NCBI RefSeq assembly: GCF_013401555.1
Contig: NZ_CP058552.1
Coordinates: 5,952,001-6,016,000, forward strand
Origin: Paenibacillus sp. E222
GTDB taxonomy: Bacteria > Bacillota > Bacilli > Paenibacillales > Paenibacillaceae
Direction of reading: 5' to 3'
DNA length: 64,000 nt
Below the pieces are notes generated by a model that saw nothing but the letters and a program-made list of their open reading frames with translations, was not told where the DNA came from and ran no database searches. This document shows, in pieces, positions 1 through 8,615 of the stretch; position 1 is the stretch's first letter, and each line of letters starts with the position of its first letter. The translations under genes were made by a program, and so were the position numbers.

Positions 1-287
1 GCGGCAATAGGGCCTGCGGCCAGAATAGGACCGATGCCCGGAATCGCCAATGCTCCAATGCCAGCGAGCAATCCAGCGACCCCACCTAGCACTCCGCCTG
101 TTGCCGCACCTGCAGCTACACCTTCGGGCGCTTTTGTACCCGTCTCTTCGCGAATGGCCTTCAGTTCATCCCGATCCTGTGTGACTACCGAGATTTCATC
201 TGAAGTGAATCCTTGCGCTTTCAGTCCCTCGATTGCGGATGATGCCTCACGTTCTGTATTAAACACACCTACGATTTTCTTCTGCAT
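1..287 (-). CDS. General stress protein, YflT-like (partial, C-terminus outside window)
   Basis: The first 95 codons are visible. The N-terminal part (about residues 1-50) has the look of the YflT/general-stress domain, a small alpha/beta module that begins with MQKKIVGVF and carries 'EGLKAQGF'. After it comes a strongly Gly/Ala-rich hydrophobic segment (about residues 57-95) typical of the glycine-zipper-like tail of this family. The ATG follows a GGAGGG ribosome binding site. In Bacillus the YflT family belongs to the general stress regulon; the molecular function is not known. The gene runs off the left edge of the window, so the total length and the stop cannot be given. Confidence 0.75.
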   Translation of the reverse strand, partial: MQKKIVGVFNTEREASSAIEGLKAQGFTSDEISVVTQDRDELKAIREETGTKAPEGVAAGAATGGVLGGVAGLLAGIGALAIPGIGPILAAGPIA

Positions 288-626
288 AGTGAATCCCTCC
301 TCATCTAATTGAGTGGTTCGCTATGTTATTACCCGCCTCGTTTTCTTTCAAACGCTTCCACCGCAATATCATAATCCTGGAAGACCTAAGAAATTGACAG
401 AACAATGATATGCAGCGAGTCACCGCGCTAGGGTCTGCACACGGTGTGAAACGAAGTAGAACTCAGGAAAGTAACCGTTGATATGCAAAGCCTCATCTGG
501 TTTTGGCTTCTATTCCGGAGCAATTGGACAGAAGAATACAAGGGGCTCAGCAGGTTGTTTTCTAAAGAACGTAGGACGTCTTAATTGGACCCTATACTCT
601 CATTTTCAATGATAAGGAGCACCAGA

Positions 627-691
627 CACGTTATTTTCTCTAAAACGCCTTAAAAAACGCCACAGACAGCTCCATAATCAGATATAACGTG
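627..691. repeat. Palindromic repeat with CACGTTAT/ATAACGTG arms
   Basis: An 8 bp perfect inverted repeat, CACGTTAT at 627-634 and ATAACGTG at 684-691, encloses an A/C-rich core containing 'AAAACGCC' and 'AAAAAACGCC'. The left arm and the core resemble the element at 3547-3650 (ACGTTATTT followed by runs of A/T and CGC). This suggests a small dispersed palindromic element, but two diverged copies are weak evidence. Confidence 0.35.
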
Positions 692-756
692 ATCTCACGT
701 TCGCTATCCCTCTGTAGGCGCTTCAAACTCCTGTATAACACGTCTCATGTTCGTTA
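683..756. repeat. Imperfect direct repeat pair
   Basis: TATAAC..TCTCACGTTCGCTA at 683-705 recurs as TATAAC..TCTCATGTTCGTTA at 734-756, offset by 51 bp. Matching is about 80 percent across 23 bp. It could be a decayed duplication of the neighbouring palindromic element or a regulator binding pair; nothing nearby decides between these. Confidence 0.3.
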
Positions 757-861
757 GCGCTCAAGATGCCGCCTAATCCCTAATCTGCCCATCGCATACT
801 CGCCCGGTTCAGGACGCAACCAGAACCCATTTTCAGATCCAGATTTGAAAACACATTCTAG

Positions 862-3381
862 CTAAACTCGCGGTTTAGCCCGGTTAGTCGCTATCGCTTC
901 GAGCGGATCATCCGGCCAATAATGTTTGGGATAACGGCCTTTCAAGTCTTTCTTCACTTCAAAATAAGTCTCCCGCCAAAAGTTGGCCAGATCTCGTGTG
1001 ACCTGTACAGGCCGCTGTGCAGGGGACAGCAAATGTATGGTCAGTGGCACTCGACCACCGCCAATACGCGGGGTCTCTTGCTGTCCAAACATTTCCTGCA
1101 GTCTCACCGCGAGCGTAGGATCTTCAGGTCGGCTGTAATCCACCGGAATGCGCGAACCACTAGGCACCTGAATATGTGTAGGAGCTTCACGATCCAATTG
1201 CTGTCGCTGCTCCCAACTCAATCCGCCGAGCAGCACATCCTGCATCGACAATTTCTTGAGATCCGCAGCAGATCGCATACCTGCCAGAAAAGGGCTGAGA
1301 TGCTCTGCCAATTCTTCGGTCAGATGATCTTCGATAAGATCAGGCCATTCCGGCAAATGATGATGCAAAAAGCGCATCCTGTCTGCCAGCTGTCGCGATG
1401 ATTTTGTCCAGGGCAGACAATCCAGCCCTTCGATACGTATTCCTGAAAGTAATGCTTCGAGCACCTGATCTTCGGGTGGCTGTGCAATACTGCTTTCTTT
1501 CAATGTAATGGCTCCAATTTGCAGCCTTTTATGTGCCCGCACACTGCGCGTGTTTCGGTCCCAGGCCACTTGCACTTCTTCATGAAGCAGATGTGGACCC
1601 AGCTCCAGCAATCTCTTCTCCTGCACCGGCGCAGCCAGCAGGATGCGCGCATCCGCGCCCTGGTCGTCGGCTTCGGCTGCGACCAGATAGGCTGAACGGC
1701 TCAGCGATTCTGTCGCTGCGAGCCGTACCCCGCGGCCGCTGCTCAGCAGATAGCGGCCGTCCTCCCGGCGCTGCCCGATCCGGTCCGGATAAGCGAAGGA
1801 CAGCAGCCATCCGCAGCTGTCCTCATCCGGCCGTACCGGATCGGCCGCCGGGCCGAGCGCCAAGCGCAGCTGGCGGCTCTCCTGGAGCATGCGCCGCACG
1901 GCAGCACCGTCTGCGACAGACGCTGCCACTTGCGGCATGCCGCTGCTGTCTGCAGTCAGCAGCGATTCCACGCGCGGGCGCAGATCGGTGCCCGCCGCGC
2001 CTGCACTGCCACTGCTGCGGAGGCCGGCAGGCTCCTGCAGCAGTGCCGCCAGCATGCTGGCGTAGCTGGCCAGCCCAAGCTCCGCCGCGCGGAGCAGCAT
2101 GCTGGCCAGTCGCGGATGCACGCCAAGCGTGTTCATCCGCCGCCCGAAGGGCGTGATGCGGCCTGCGTCGTCCAGGCCGCCCAGCTGGCGCAGCAGCGCC
2201 TGTGCCTGGCCGTAGGCTGCGGCAGGCGGGGTGTCCAGCCACTGCAGCTCTGCAGGGGACTGGACACCCCAGGCGGCAAGCTCCAGCGCCAGCGGCGCAA
2301 GGTCCGCGGAGGCAATCTCCGGCTTTGCTGCATCAGGCAGCACGCCATGGGCCTCTTCGCTCCATAGCCGGTAACACACGCCCGGTGCAATCCGCCCCGC
2401 GCGCCCCCGCCGCTGATCGGCTGATGCCTTTGACACCGGCAGGGTGACGAGCCGACTCATGCCGGTCCGCGGCGAGAATACCGAGGCACGGCTCAGCCCC
2501 GCATCCACCACCACTTTGACTCCAGCCAACGTAAGACTGGATTCGGCAATGGACGTGGACAGCACAACCTTCCGTTTACCTTCATCTGCGGGTCGCACAG
2601 CTTCATCCTGCCGTTCTACAGGCATGCTTCCATATAGAGTATGCACCTCAGCATGAGCAGGAAGCATGTGGTTGGACAGCTCTCGCTCTGTGCGATGAAT
2701 TTCTTTTGCACCCGGTAGAAAAACCAGCACATCCCCTTCCTGTTCTGCCAGTGCCTTAACGACGGCCTGAGCCGTAAAAGTCTCGATCTGCTCGGATGCC
2801 GGTTTGGACATATATCGGGTTTTCACCGGAAACGTTCGTCCAGGACAGTCAATCCATTGGGTTGCCTCGCCAAGCAATGCACAGACAGGAGCGGGGTCCA
2901 GCGTAGCCGACATCACCAGCAATTTCAGATCGGGACGCAGCATGGCCCGGGATTCAAGCGCAAGCGCCAAACCAAGGTCACCCTGCAGATGCCGCTCATG
3001 AAACTCATCAAAGATAATCATCGCTGTGTCTTCCAGTCCCTGGTCCTGTTGAAGCATCCGGGTTAATACACCCTCCGTCACCACTTCTATGCGAGTGGAC
3101 GGACTTACACGTGTATCCATACGTACCCGATATCCTACGGTCAGTCCCACTTTTTCACCAAGTGAAGCCGCCATTCGTGCAGCTGCCGAGCGAGCAGCCA
3201 GTCTGCGGGGCTCCAGCATAATGATTTTCCGTCCGGCAACCCATGGCTCCTCCAGCAGTGCCAGCGGTACTACGGTCGTTTTACCCGCACCTGGCTCCGC
3301 AATTAACACACCTGTATCCTTTTCCTGAAATAACTGCCTCAGCTCAGGAATAATTGGTTGTATCGGTAAATCCGTCTTCAT
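862..3381 (-). CDS. hrpB: ATP-dependent RNA helicase HrpB
   Basis: An 839 aa DEAH-box helicase. Visible motifs in order: Walker A EPGAGKTT (residues 29-36), DEFH Walker B, SAT motif III, and motif VI QRRGRAGR. A long C-terminal region follows, containing the HrpB-specific C-terminal domain. Length fits the family (about 820-850 aa). The start at 3381 (MKTDLPIQ) is preferred over an upstream in-frame start because AGGAGAG lies 6 nt upstream. HrpB is widespread but its RNA substrate is poorly known. Codons for roughly the middle third (about 1640-2450) are markedly richer in G and C than the rest of the gene. A rho-independent terminator just upstream (3443-3482) isolates it from the SDR gene, so it is probably monocistronic. 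Confidence 0.93.
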   Translation of the reverse strand: MKTDLPIQPIIPELRQLFQEKDTGVLIAEPGAGKTTVVPLALLEEPWVAGRKIIMLEPRRLAARSAAARMAASLGEKVGLTVGYRVRMDTRVSPSTRIEVVTEGVLTRMLQQDQGLEDTAMIIFDEFHERHLQGDLGLALALESRAMLRPDLKLLVMSATLDPAPVCALLGEATQWIDCPGRTFPVKTRYMSKPASEQIETFTAQAVVKALAEQEGDVLVFLPGAKEIHRTERELSNHMLPAHAEVHTLYGSMPVERQDEAVRPADEGKRKVVLSTSIAESSLTLAGVKVVVDAGLSRASVFSPRTGMSRLVTLPVSKASADQRRGRAGRIAPGVCYRLWSEEAHGVLPDAAKPEIASADLAPLALELAAWGVQSPAELQWLDTPPAAAYGQAQALLRQLGGLDDAGRITPFGRRMNTLGVHPRLASMLLRAAELGLASYASMLAALLQEPAGLRSSGSAGAAGTDLRPRVESLLTADSSGMPQVAASVADGAAVRRMLQESRQLRLALGPAADPVRPDEDSCGWLLSFAYPDRIGQRREDGRYLLSSGRGVRLAATESLSRSAYLVAAEADDQGADARILLAAPVQEKRLLELGPHLLHEEVQVAWDRNTRSVRAHKRLQIGAITLKESSIAQPPEDQVLEALLSGIRIEGLDCLPWTKSSRQLADRMRFLHHHLPEWPDLIEDHLTEELAEHLSPFLAGMRSAADLKKLSMQDVLLGGLSWEQRQQLDREAPTHIQVPSGSRIPVDYSRPEDPTLAVRLQEMFGQQETPRIGGGRVPLTIHLLSPAQRPVQVTRDLANFWRETYFEVKKDLKGRYPKHYWPDDPLEAIATNRAKPRV

Positions 3382-3434
3382 CTCATCTCTCCTAATTGAT
3401 GCTCCACGTGTCTTTGCGAATGTTAGCATTATAA

Positions 3435-3482
3435 CAAAAAAAGAGCTCTCCCAGAAGTCATAAACATGACGGGGAACAGCTC
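3435..3482 (-). terminator. Rho-independent terminator between the SDR gene and hrpB
   Basis: Read on the minus strand, a GAGCT..TCCC / GGGA..AGCTC stem with an approximately 20 nt loop is followed by TTTTTTT. It lies downstream of the SDR gene and directly upstream of hrpB. A TATAAT-like -10 for hrpB follows at 3429-3434. Confidence 0.7.
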
Positions 3483-3546
3483 AAGTTAAGGTTATGTTGT
3501 TCTAATGAACCGCGGACACGCTAATAGCTCCTACTGGCACAGGTCT

Positions 3547-3650
3547 GAAATGTAACGAATCACAAAGACGTTATTTCGTCGTTTGGGTCGCTTTTTAAAT
3601 TCTTACGGCTTTTGTATAAAGGAATACCGTGCTGAGATTCGTGACATTTT
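3547..3650. repeat. Long palindromic element with 14 bp arms
   Basis: AAATGTAACGAATC at 3548-3561 is matched by GATTCGTGACATTT at 3636-3649, 13 of 14 paired. The arms enclose about 75 bp that include ACGTTATTTCGTCG and CGCTTTTTAAATT. No reading frame spans it. It sits in the roughly 370 bp gap between hrpB and the SDR gene, which otherwise holds only the terminator. It resembles the element at 627-691. Confidence 0.45.
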
Positions 3651-3752
3651 ACAATCCTCAATAATTCACTTTTTAAGATGTAGTCGGTTCCTTAGCATGT
3701 TGACCCAAAAGAGAAATTATTTCCTGTACAGGCTCATCACTGATACATCCAG

Positions 3753-4559
3753 TTAGCTCAGCAGAGACTCTGCACCATCAATAACAATTTCCGCACCTGT
3801 AATGTGTCTGGACTCCGCAGAAGCCAGGAAAGCTACCAGATCAGCGACATGTTCTGGCTGACCCGGCCCATCCGCAAGCGGCTGCTGGCCTTCCGGGAAT
3901 TCCATTGGAATGACGATTTGATGCAGCTCATCCGTTTTGACCGTACTTTGGTCAATATTCGTTGCAATCGCTCCAGGACAGATGACATTGACACGTATCT
4001 TGAACTTGGCCAGTTCCAGCGCAGCCATCTTCGCAAAAGCAACCTGCCCTGCCTTGGATGTACTGTACGCCGACATGCCGAAGCTGGAGAAGCGCTGATT
4101 ACCATTAATGGAGCTCGTGATAATGATACTGCCACCACCACGTTTCTTCATATGAGGCAGTGCATACTTGATCGTAAAAAAAGTCCCGTTCAGATTGGTC
4201 GTAATAATCTGCTGCCAATCCTCAACCTGAATTTCTTCAATCGGGGCCGATACCCCATTAATACCAGCGTTGGCAAAAACGATATCCAGGCCGCCAAACA
4301 ATTCGATGGTCTCCAGAACTGCTTTTTCCACCCGGGAAGGATCGGAAATATCTACATCGAATGCTCTTGCCGCACCTGCACGCAGCTTATTAATTTCAGA
4401 TTCTGTCTCCGAGATCCGATCATTAACCAGATCGAGCAGCGCAACATATGCTCCCTCACTCGCCAGTTTGAGCGCTGCCGCTTTGCCAATCCCCGAACCA
4501 GCACCTGTAATCATGGCGACTTTACCTTCGAACCGTGGCTTGCCGTTATGTTGTGTCAT
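3753..4559 (-). CDS. Short-chain dehydrogenase/reductase (SDR)
   Basis: A 268 aa classical SDR. The Rossmann glycine motif TGAGSGIGK is near residue 18, NNAG-equivalent 'ANAGING' near 93, catalytic Ser in 'IITSSING' and the Y-x-x-x-K pair in 'AYSTSKAG'. Proteins of this type oxidise or reduce alcohol/keto groups with NAD(P)H; the substrate cannot be told from sequence. The start at 4559 (MTQHNGKPRF) follows AAGGAG at a somewhat long spacing; an in-frame start 51 nt upstream is less likely. The gene is flanked by the hrpB terminator and, upstream, by the end of the type VII locus, with no clear link to either. Confidence 0.85.
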   Translation of the reverse strand: MTQHNGKPRFEGKVAMITGAGSGIGKAAALKLASEGAYVALLDLVNDRISETESEINKLRAGAARAFDVDISDPSRVEKAVLETIELFGGLDIVFANAGINGVSAPIEEIQVEDWQQIITTNLNGTFFTIKYALPHMKKRGGGSIIITSSINGNQRFSSFGMSAYSTSKAGQVAFAKMAALELAKFKIRVNVICPGAIATNIDQSTVKTDELHQIVIPMEFPEGQQPLADGPGQPEHVADLVAFLASAESRHITGAEIVIDGAESLLS

Positions 4560-4748
4560 TATCCATTCCACTCCTTCTCGCTCCGTAATTATGTAAGAAT
4601 GTACGTTCATGCAATATCTGTAAGTAGATTCTTCACAAGATTACCCAAAAAGAGTGTCTTTTAAATCAACATGCATAAGTTTTTTCGTAGTTGAGTCTCA
4701 CCATGTTTAGCAGCATGATCAGATCATCTCGTAAGGCTTCACCCGACC

Positions 4749-5591
4749 TCACCATTCCAGCTCAATGAAAGCGGCATCATCTTCAAGCCCGCCCGTATGT
4801 CTCGCATCCAGCAGTACCTGGATGTGCTCATCCGGTATATAAGCCTGGATCGCATCCAGGTCATTCAGGCCATCCGTGTACATTTGCAGACGAACTACTT
4901 CACTGGCAGACAGTTTAGCTTCATAGATATGCGGTTTGCCACCAACCGGACCCTCCAGTGTAGACCAACGTTCATTCGTACGGCAGTTCACCTGAAATGC
5001 TGCCGATTCCTCCTGACCGTTACGCCAAAGACGAATGCGGGAGTCCCCCTGCCAGGCAAGCCACACCTTGCTTTTCCGGTTGCCCGCAGAGAGCTCGATA
5101 CGTCCACACACATACATGGCCTGACTTCCCCTGCTCCGCTTCTCCATAAGCACTTCCCGCAGCAGTAAAGGTGAGTTTTCCCAAGGCTGCAATTTCTCCA
5201 GCTGCTCGGATGCAGGACTTGTCAAGTCATGAAGGAGACGCTCCATAGCATCCAGAGAAGGATGCTGAGTCGTTTCCAGCCAATCCAGCAAGGCGTTTCC
5301 CAGAAAGCGTGCAGCAAAATCACCAAGGTAACTCATGCCTACCCCATCACATAATACGAAAGTACACACATTACCTTTCATGCGAACAGCAGCAAAATCC
5401 TGTCCGGTGTCTCCCTGATTAACGGTCTCCGCCGCTCTTCCATAACCATACCTGCACTTGAATGTACCTTGATAACGGGTCAACGGCTGTTCCCCCGTCT
5501 GGACACTCACATAGCGGAAGCTGCCCTGATAGTGTTCAGCACGGCTTCCCTTATCTCCAGCAGACAATGTTGCCAAACGCATCGCTCTCAT
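4749..5591 (-). CDS. PP2C-like Ser/Thr phosphatase of the type VII locus
   Basis: 280 aa. The PP2C core is recognisable: GQD at residues 63-65, VLCDGVG at 79-85, GDSR in the middle and a C-terminal 'GGLEDDAAFIE' that supplies the last metal-binding acidic residues. The family uses two Mn/Mg ions to dephosphorylate Ser/Thr. AGGAGG sits 7 nt before the ATG. It starts 11 nt after the VWA gene, and the kinase-like gene is just upstream of that, so the three are almost certainly cotranscribed and probably antagonise or regulate each other. The phosphatase is the last gene of the type VII cluster. The substrate is inferred, not shown: the neighbouring kinase or a secretion component. Confidence 0.75.
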   Translation of the reverse strand: MRAMRLATLSAGDKGSRAEHYQGSFRYVSVQTGEQPLTRYQGTFKCRYGYGRAAETVNQGDTGQDFAAVRMKGNVCTFVLCDGVGMSYLGDFAARFLGNALLDWLETTQHPSLDAMERLLHDLTSPASEQLEKLQPWENSPLLLREVLMEKRSRGSQAMYVCGRIELSAGNRKSKVWLAWQGDSRIRLWRNGQEESAAFQVNCRTNERWSTLEGPVGGKPHIYEAKLSASEVVRLQMYTDGLNDLDAIQAYIPDEHIQVLLDARHTGGLEDDAAFIELEW

Positions 5592-5602
5592 GATTTCCCC
5601 TC

Positions 5603-6355
5603 CTATCTCACAGGCGTAGCAGCGGACATCTGAAACCCGATGGATACCAGTTCTGCACAAGTACCAGGAAGCATCATCAGTGCACCAGGTGAAAGCAAAT
5701 AATCCGCTTCAACCAGCATCTCACGATAACTTTCCGGCAGAACCGAGGACATATTACGCAGCTTCTCCCCGTGTTCATCCTGAAGAACCGTCTCCTGGGA
5801 AATTCCCTTCCATCTTCGTGGCTCCGGAATGGGACCTTCCAGCAGATGATCGGATATAAAAATATTCTCGACAAGTACATTGCCGTCAGGCACGCTCATA
5901 CCCATGATTCTTTTGGCAATTGGCTCTGGATCTTCGCCAGTAGCTACCCCATCGGTCATATGACATACAAGCGGTGCAGGACAATCCTGCATATTTGGAA
6001 TTTCAGCCTGTAGAATCTTCTCGGCCTGCAGGAAAGCTTTCGCTGAATCAGAGAATCTTTTCGGTGTTAAGTCGGGTAAGGAACCCACAGCAGCGATTTC
6101 GTCAATGCCCTTAATCCCGTTCAACAGATCGTACACATCGTCGCTGTATGCAAGAATCGCGATCCTGTAACGGGGTGTCAGTCGGTTCCCCTTGGTCGAA
6201 CGAAACACCATTTGGCGAATAGCCAGAGATAAGGCATCATAGACGACATCAATCCGTCGACGGTTGTCCAGAACCATATTCATGGAGGCGCTAATATCAA
6301 TTAAATAGATTATCAGTGCGGGTGTGCGCTGGGATGCTTGAATTGTGTAGTTCAT
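5603..6355 (-). CDS. VWA-domain protein (TerY-like) of the type VII locus
   Basis: 250 aa, essentially one von Willebrand A domain. The MIDAS signature D-x-S-x-S is at residues 20-24 (DISAS), a threonine follows in 'DLTPKRF', and the third site is 'MTDGV'. No signal peptide or membrane segment is visible, so the protein is probably cytoplasmic. It most resembles TerY-type VWA proteins, which elsewhere are encoded next to a PP2C phosphatase and a kinase (the TerY-P triad). The ATG chosen has GGAGGTG upstream; an in-frame GTG 27 nt earlier overlaps that site. It lies 33 nt after the kinase-like gene and 11 nt before the PP2C gene. Confidence 0.75.
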   Translation of the reverse strand: MNYTIQASQRTPALIIYLIDISASMNMVLDNRRRIDVVYDALSLAIRQMVFRSTKGNRLTPRYRIAILAYSDDVYDLLNGIKGIDEIAAVGSLPDLTPKRFSDSAKAFLQAEKILQAEIPNMQDCPAPLVCHMTDGVATGEDPEPIAKRIMGMSVPDGNVLVENIFISDHLLEGPIPEPRRWKGISQETVLQDEHGEKLRNMSSVLPESYREMLVEADYLLSPGALMMLPGTCAELVSIGFQMSAATPVR

Positions 6356-6388
6356 CTGGGATGTGTCACCTCCGTCGTTCACGTTATT

Positions 6389-8458
6389 TTACAAGTTAGG
6401 TAATGCATAATCCGTATTGCTCAGGAATTTATTGATCGCATTCATTCGTGCTGCCACTTTACCGACACCTTTGAAATAGGTCGCATCGGTGTTGTACAGA
6501 TTTTTAAAATCACGTGCATACGATTCAGCATTCTCAATTTTTCTGCCTTTTTGCGCATTATATGTTTTATTGTAATGGGCAATCAGTGTGACGACATTCT
6601 GAGCACGTTTTTTCTTGAGTGCAGCTTTCTGGGCTGCCTCCTGTTTGCGTTGTGCTTCGGCTGCTGCCTTACGCTCAGCTTCCTGCTTCGCAATTTTGGC
6701 ATCATTTTCTTTTTTCCAGACTAGATAAGCTTCATATTTCGCCTGTTTGTCGTACTTTTCCTGCTCAGCCTTTTTGGCTGCATCAAGCTTTTGTTGTTTC
6801 TGCTTGGCAAGATAAGCCTCATATTTCGCTTGCTTATCATACTTGGCCTGAAGTGCTTTGCGCTCTTCTTCCTTCTTCTTGGCTTCTGCCTGCTTTTTCT
6901 TTTCCTCAGCATCAAGTTTTGCCGCATCTGCCGCTTTTTGTTTCTTTTCTTCTTCCTGCTGCTTCAGAGCAGCCACCCTCTCAGCTTCGGCCTCTTCCGC
7001 AGCCTTTAGCTCGGCCTGCTTGGCCGCCGCCTCCTGCTCCTTCTGTTTAACCTCGGCCTGCTCGGCCAATATTTTAACCGTTGGCACGCTTCCAGCCAGG
7101 AGAACAATCAGCACCGCCGAAGAAATCATAAACTTTTTGGATCTGTAGAAAGGAATCTTGGCTGGCTGAGCTGCATCATCATGCTTGGGATTTAGCTTCG
7201 CGTCCAGCTCTTGAATCGCAGCCTCAACTTCCATCTGCATCGCACTGTTATCCGGAATGAAATGATGTAATGAACGATACACTTCGAGCGCCGCAGCCGG
7301 TTTGCCTTCATCCTCTAATGCTCTCGCCTGAAGGAACAGACGATTGACTACCGCTTCCTGACCAGGTGAGGGTTCCACGGCGGACACGTTCTGATCCGTA
7401 TTTCCCAGTTTATCCGATATACCGCTTGCTGCTCCTGTCCCTATAATCTGGTTCGTCTCTACTGCATTTGTCTGGTCTGAAGTCTTGACTTCAGATTCTT
7501 CAACTAATGCTGCGCTTGCCAGATGGATATCCACTGCAGCCAGCGCCACAAACCATTCCCCAAACGTAGGGCAGCTGCTGAGATCATGACTCTCCCAGGC
7601 ACGAATAAACAGATCCGACACCTTGGAGCCCCAGCGCTTCTGGAGCGAATCTCTCATGGTATAATAACGCTCATTTACCGTCTGCATTTCATGCTGGTCA
7701 AAATAACTTTCTCCCCATGCTTTCTCCACAATCGCTGCATCAGACCAACTTAACATTTCAGCAATGATAACTGCTCCGGCAAAACGATCGGCATACGCAC
7801 TCCACAAACCACTGTGCACTGTCCGATGGGCCGCATACCCCGGTGAACCGGCAAGCAATGCATCCGGACGATCCATTCTGGAACCATACATCTGCTCAAC
7901 ATCTACCAGTTCAACTGCTGAAACCCCTCTCAGGTTCTCCACTTCGGAAAAAAACGGAATCATCACATTGGGTGCGGACAAATCACAATGAGCCAGTCCA
8001 CGCTGCTCCATAGCAGAACCGGTCCCGGCTAGAGCTCTCGCCAGCTTCAGGCTTTCTTCTGCTGTCAGCTGCTTCTGATCGCTGATTACATCGAACCAGG
8101 TCAGACCATGTACCCACGGCATCAATACCGCATACAACAGATCAGGATGTTCTCCAATAAGCGCTCCGTTTCTTTCCGGAGTGAGCACATCACGCTTGCA
8201 TACCTGCAAACCTGGCAGTTCACTATAAGACTCCATATGCTCAGACTGATACACCATAGCCGGGATACGGAATTTAGGAAAAAATACTTTTAGTGCTTTG
8301 GCCCCACTTATGGAACCGTCACGGGGTAACAACTGATAGACGATACCCTGCCTTCCAGCTTGGGCGTAAGCCAGACCAGGTGCAGCCGGATGCTGCCCAA
8401 TGATATAGGCAATGTCGTTAATCACCACTTCATCCCCGGGATTTGGTTGAAAAGACAT
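6389..8458 (-). CDS. Kinase-like protein with TPR-like region, one TM helix and long coiled coil
   Basis: 689 aa, modular. Residues 1-310 are a protein-kinase-like domain: K57 in 'ALKVF' (VAIK lysine), H-C-D-L-S-A-P-N at 157-164 (catalytic D159 and N164), and D186 in DVE replacing DFG. These residues suggest it may be active, although the glycine loop is weak. Residues 365-425 look like a tetratricopeptide-type helical pair. A single membrane helix at 443-462 is followed by about 170 residues of Lys/Ala/Glu-rich coiled coil with TolA-like character, in which KYDKQAKYEAYL occurs twice, and then a short C-terminal domain. The architecture (kinase fold, TM, external helical part) recalls EssB/YukC of Firmicute type VII systems, which is a pseudokinase; here the key residues are mostly kept. 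GAGAGAGGG precedes the chosen ATG. The upstream hairpin at 8495-8529 separates it from the WXG100 gene. Confidence 0.7.
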   Translation of the reverse strand: MSFQPNPGDEVVINDIAYIIGQHPAAPGLAYAQAGRQGIVYQLLPRDGSISGAKALKVFFPKFRIPAMVYQSEHMESYSELPGLQVCKRDVLTPERNGALIGEHPDLLYAVLMPWVHGLTWFDVISDQKQLTAEESLKLARALAGTGSAMEQRGLAHCDLSAPNVMIPFFSEVENLRGVSAVELVDVEQMYGSRMDRPDALLAGSPGYAAHRTVHSGLWSAYADRFAGAVIIAEMLSWSDAAIVEKAWGESYFDQHEMQTVNERYYTMRDSLQKRWGSKVSDLFIRAWESHDLSSCPTFGEWFVALAAVDIHLASAALVEESEVKTSDQTNAVETNQIIGTGAASGISDKLGNTDQNVSAVEPSPGQEAVVNRLFLQARALEDEGKPAAALEVYRSLHHFIPDNSAMQMEVEAAIQELDAKLNPKHDDAAQPAKIPFYRSKKFMISSAVLIVLLAGSVPTVKILAEQAEVKQKEQEAAAKQAELKAAEEAEAERVAALKQQEEEKKQKAADAAKLDAEEKKKQAEAKKKEEERKALQAKYDKQAKYEAYLAKQKQQKLDAAKKAEQEKYDKQAKYEAYLVWKKENDAKIAKQEAERKAAAEAQRKQEAAQKAALKKKRAQNVVTLIAHYNKTYNAQKGRKIENAESYARDFKNLYNTDATYFKGVGKVAARMNAINKFLSNTDYALPNL

Positions 8459-8494
8459 GCTCATCCCTCTCTCTGTCATTCTGTCATAGTGCAA

Positions 8495-8529
8495 CAAAAA
8501 CCGGGAGTTGTGAAAACGCCCGGTTTTTG
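8495..8529 (-). terminator. Hairpin between the WXG100 gene and the kinase-like gene
   Basis: An 11 bp perfect stem, CAAAAACCGGG at 8495-8505 and CCCGGTTTTTG at 8519-8529, follows the WXG100 stop by about 85 nt on the minus strand. The T run is inside the stem. It could be a partial terminator or 3'-end stabiliser that lowers expression of the kinase-VWA-PP2C trio relative to the secreted substrate. Confidence 0.6.
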
Positions 8530-8615
8530 CTGTAGTTGTAAATCCTCAGCTTGCTTCCTGCATATGATTCTGGGCAAATTCGGAAATGGAACCTGCCTGA
8601 ACTATGTATCGCAGA

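Larger units (their letters stand above)
288..861. other. 574 bp intergenic region without a supported gene
   Basis: I see no credible coding frame on either strand here. The stretch holds an inverted repeat (627-691) and a pair of imperfect direct repeats (683-705 and 734-756), described separately. Both flanking genes read leftwards, so this is the region downstream of hrpB and upstream of the stress-protein gene. It should contain the promoter of the latter, but I could not pick a convincing -35/-10 pair. Confidence 0.5.

Noticed and set aside
1533..2156. 207 aa plus-strand reading frame opposite hrpB
   Set aside because: It lies in the GC-rich part of hrpB on the opposite strand, with no ribosome binding site or domain; a shadow.
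3804..4664. 286 aa plus-strand frame opposite the SDR gene
   Set aside because: Antisense to a clear SDR; no translation signals and a low-complexity, Cys/Arg-rich composition.
6727..6850. Tandem repeat in the kinase-like gene (KYDKQAKYEAYL twice)
   Set aside because: It is an internal coding repeat of a coiled coil, not a CRISPR or mobile repeat.
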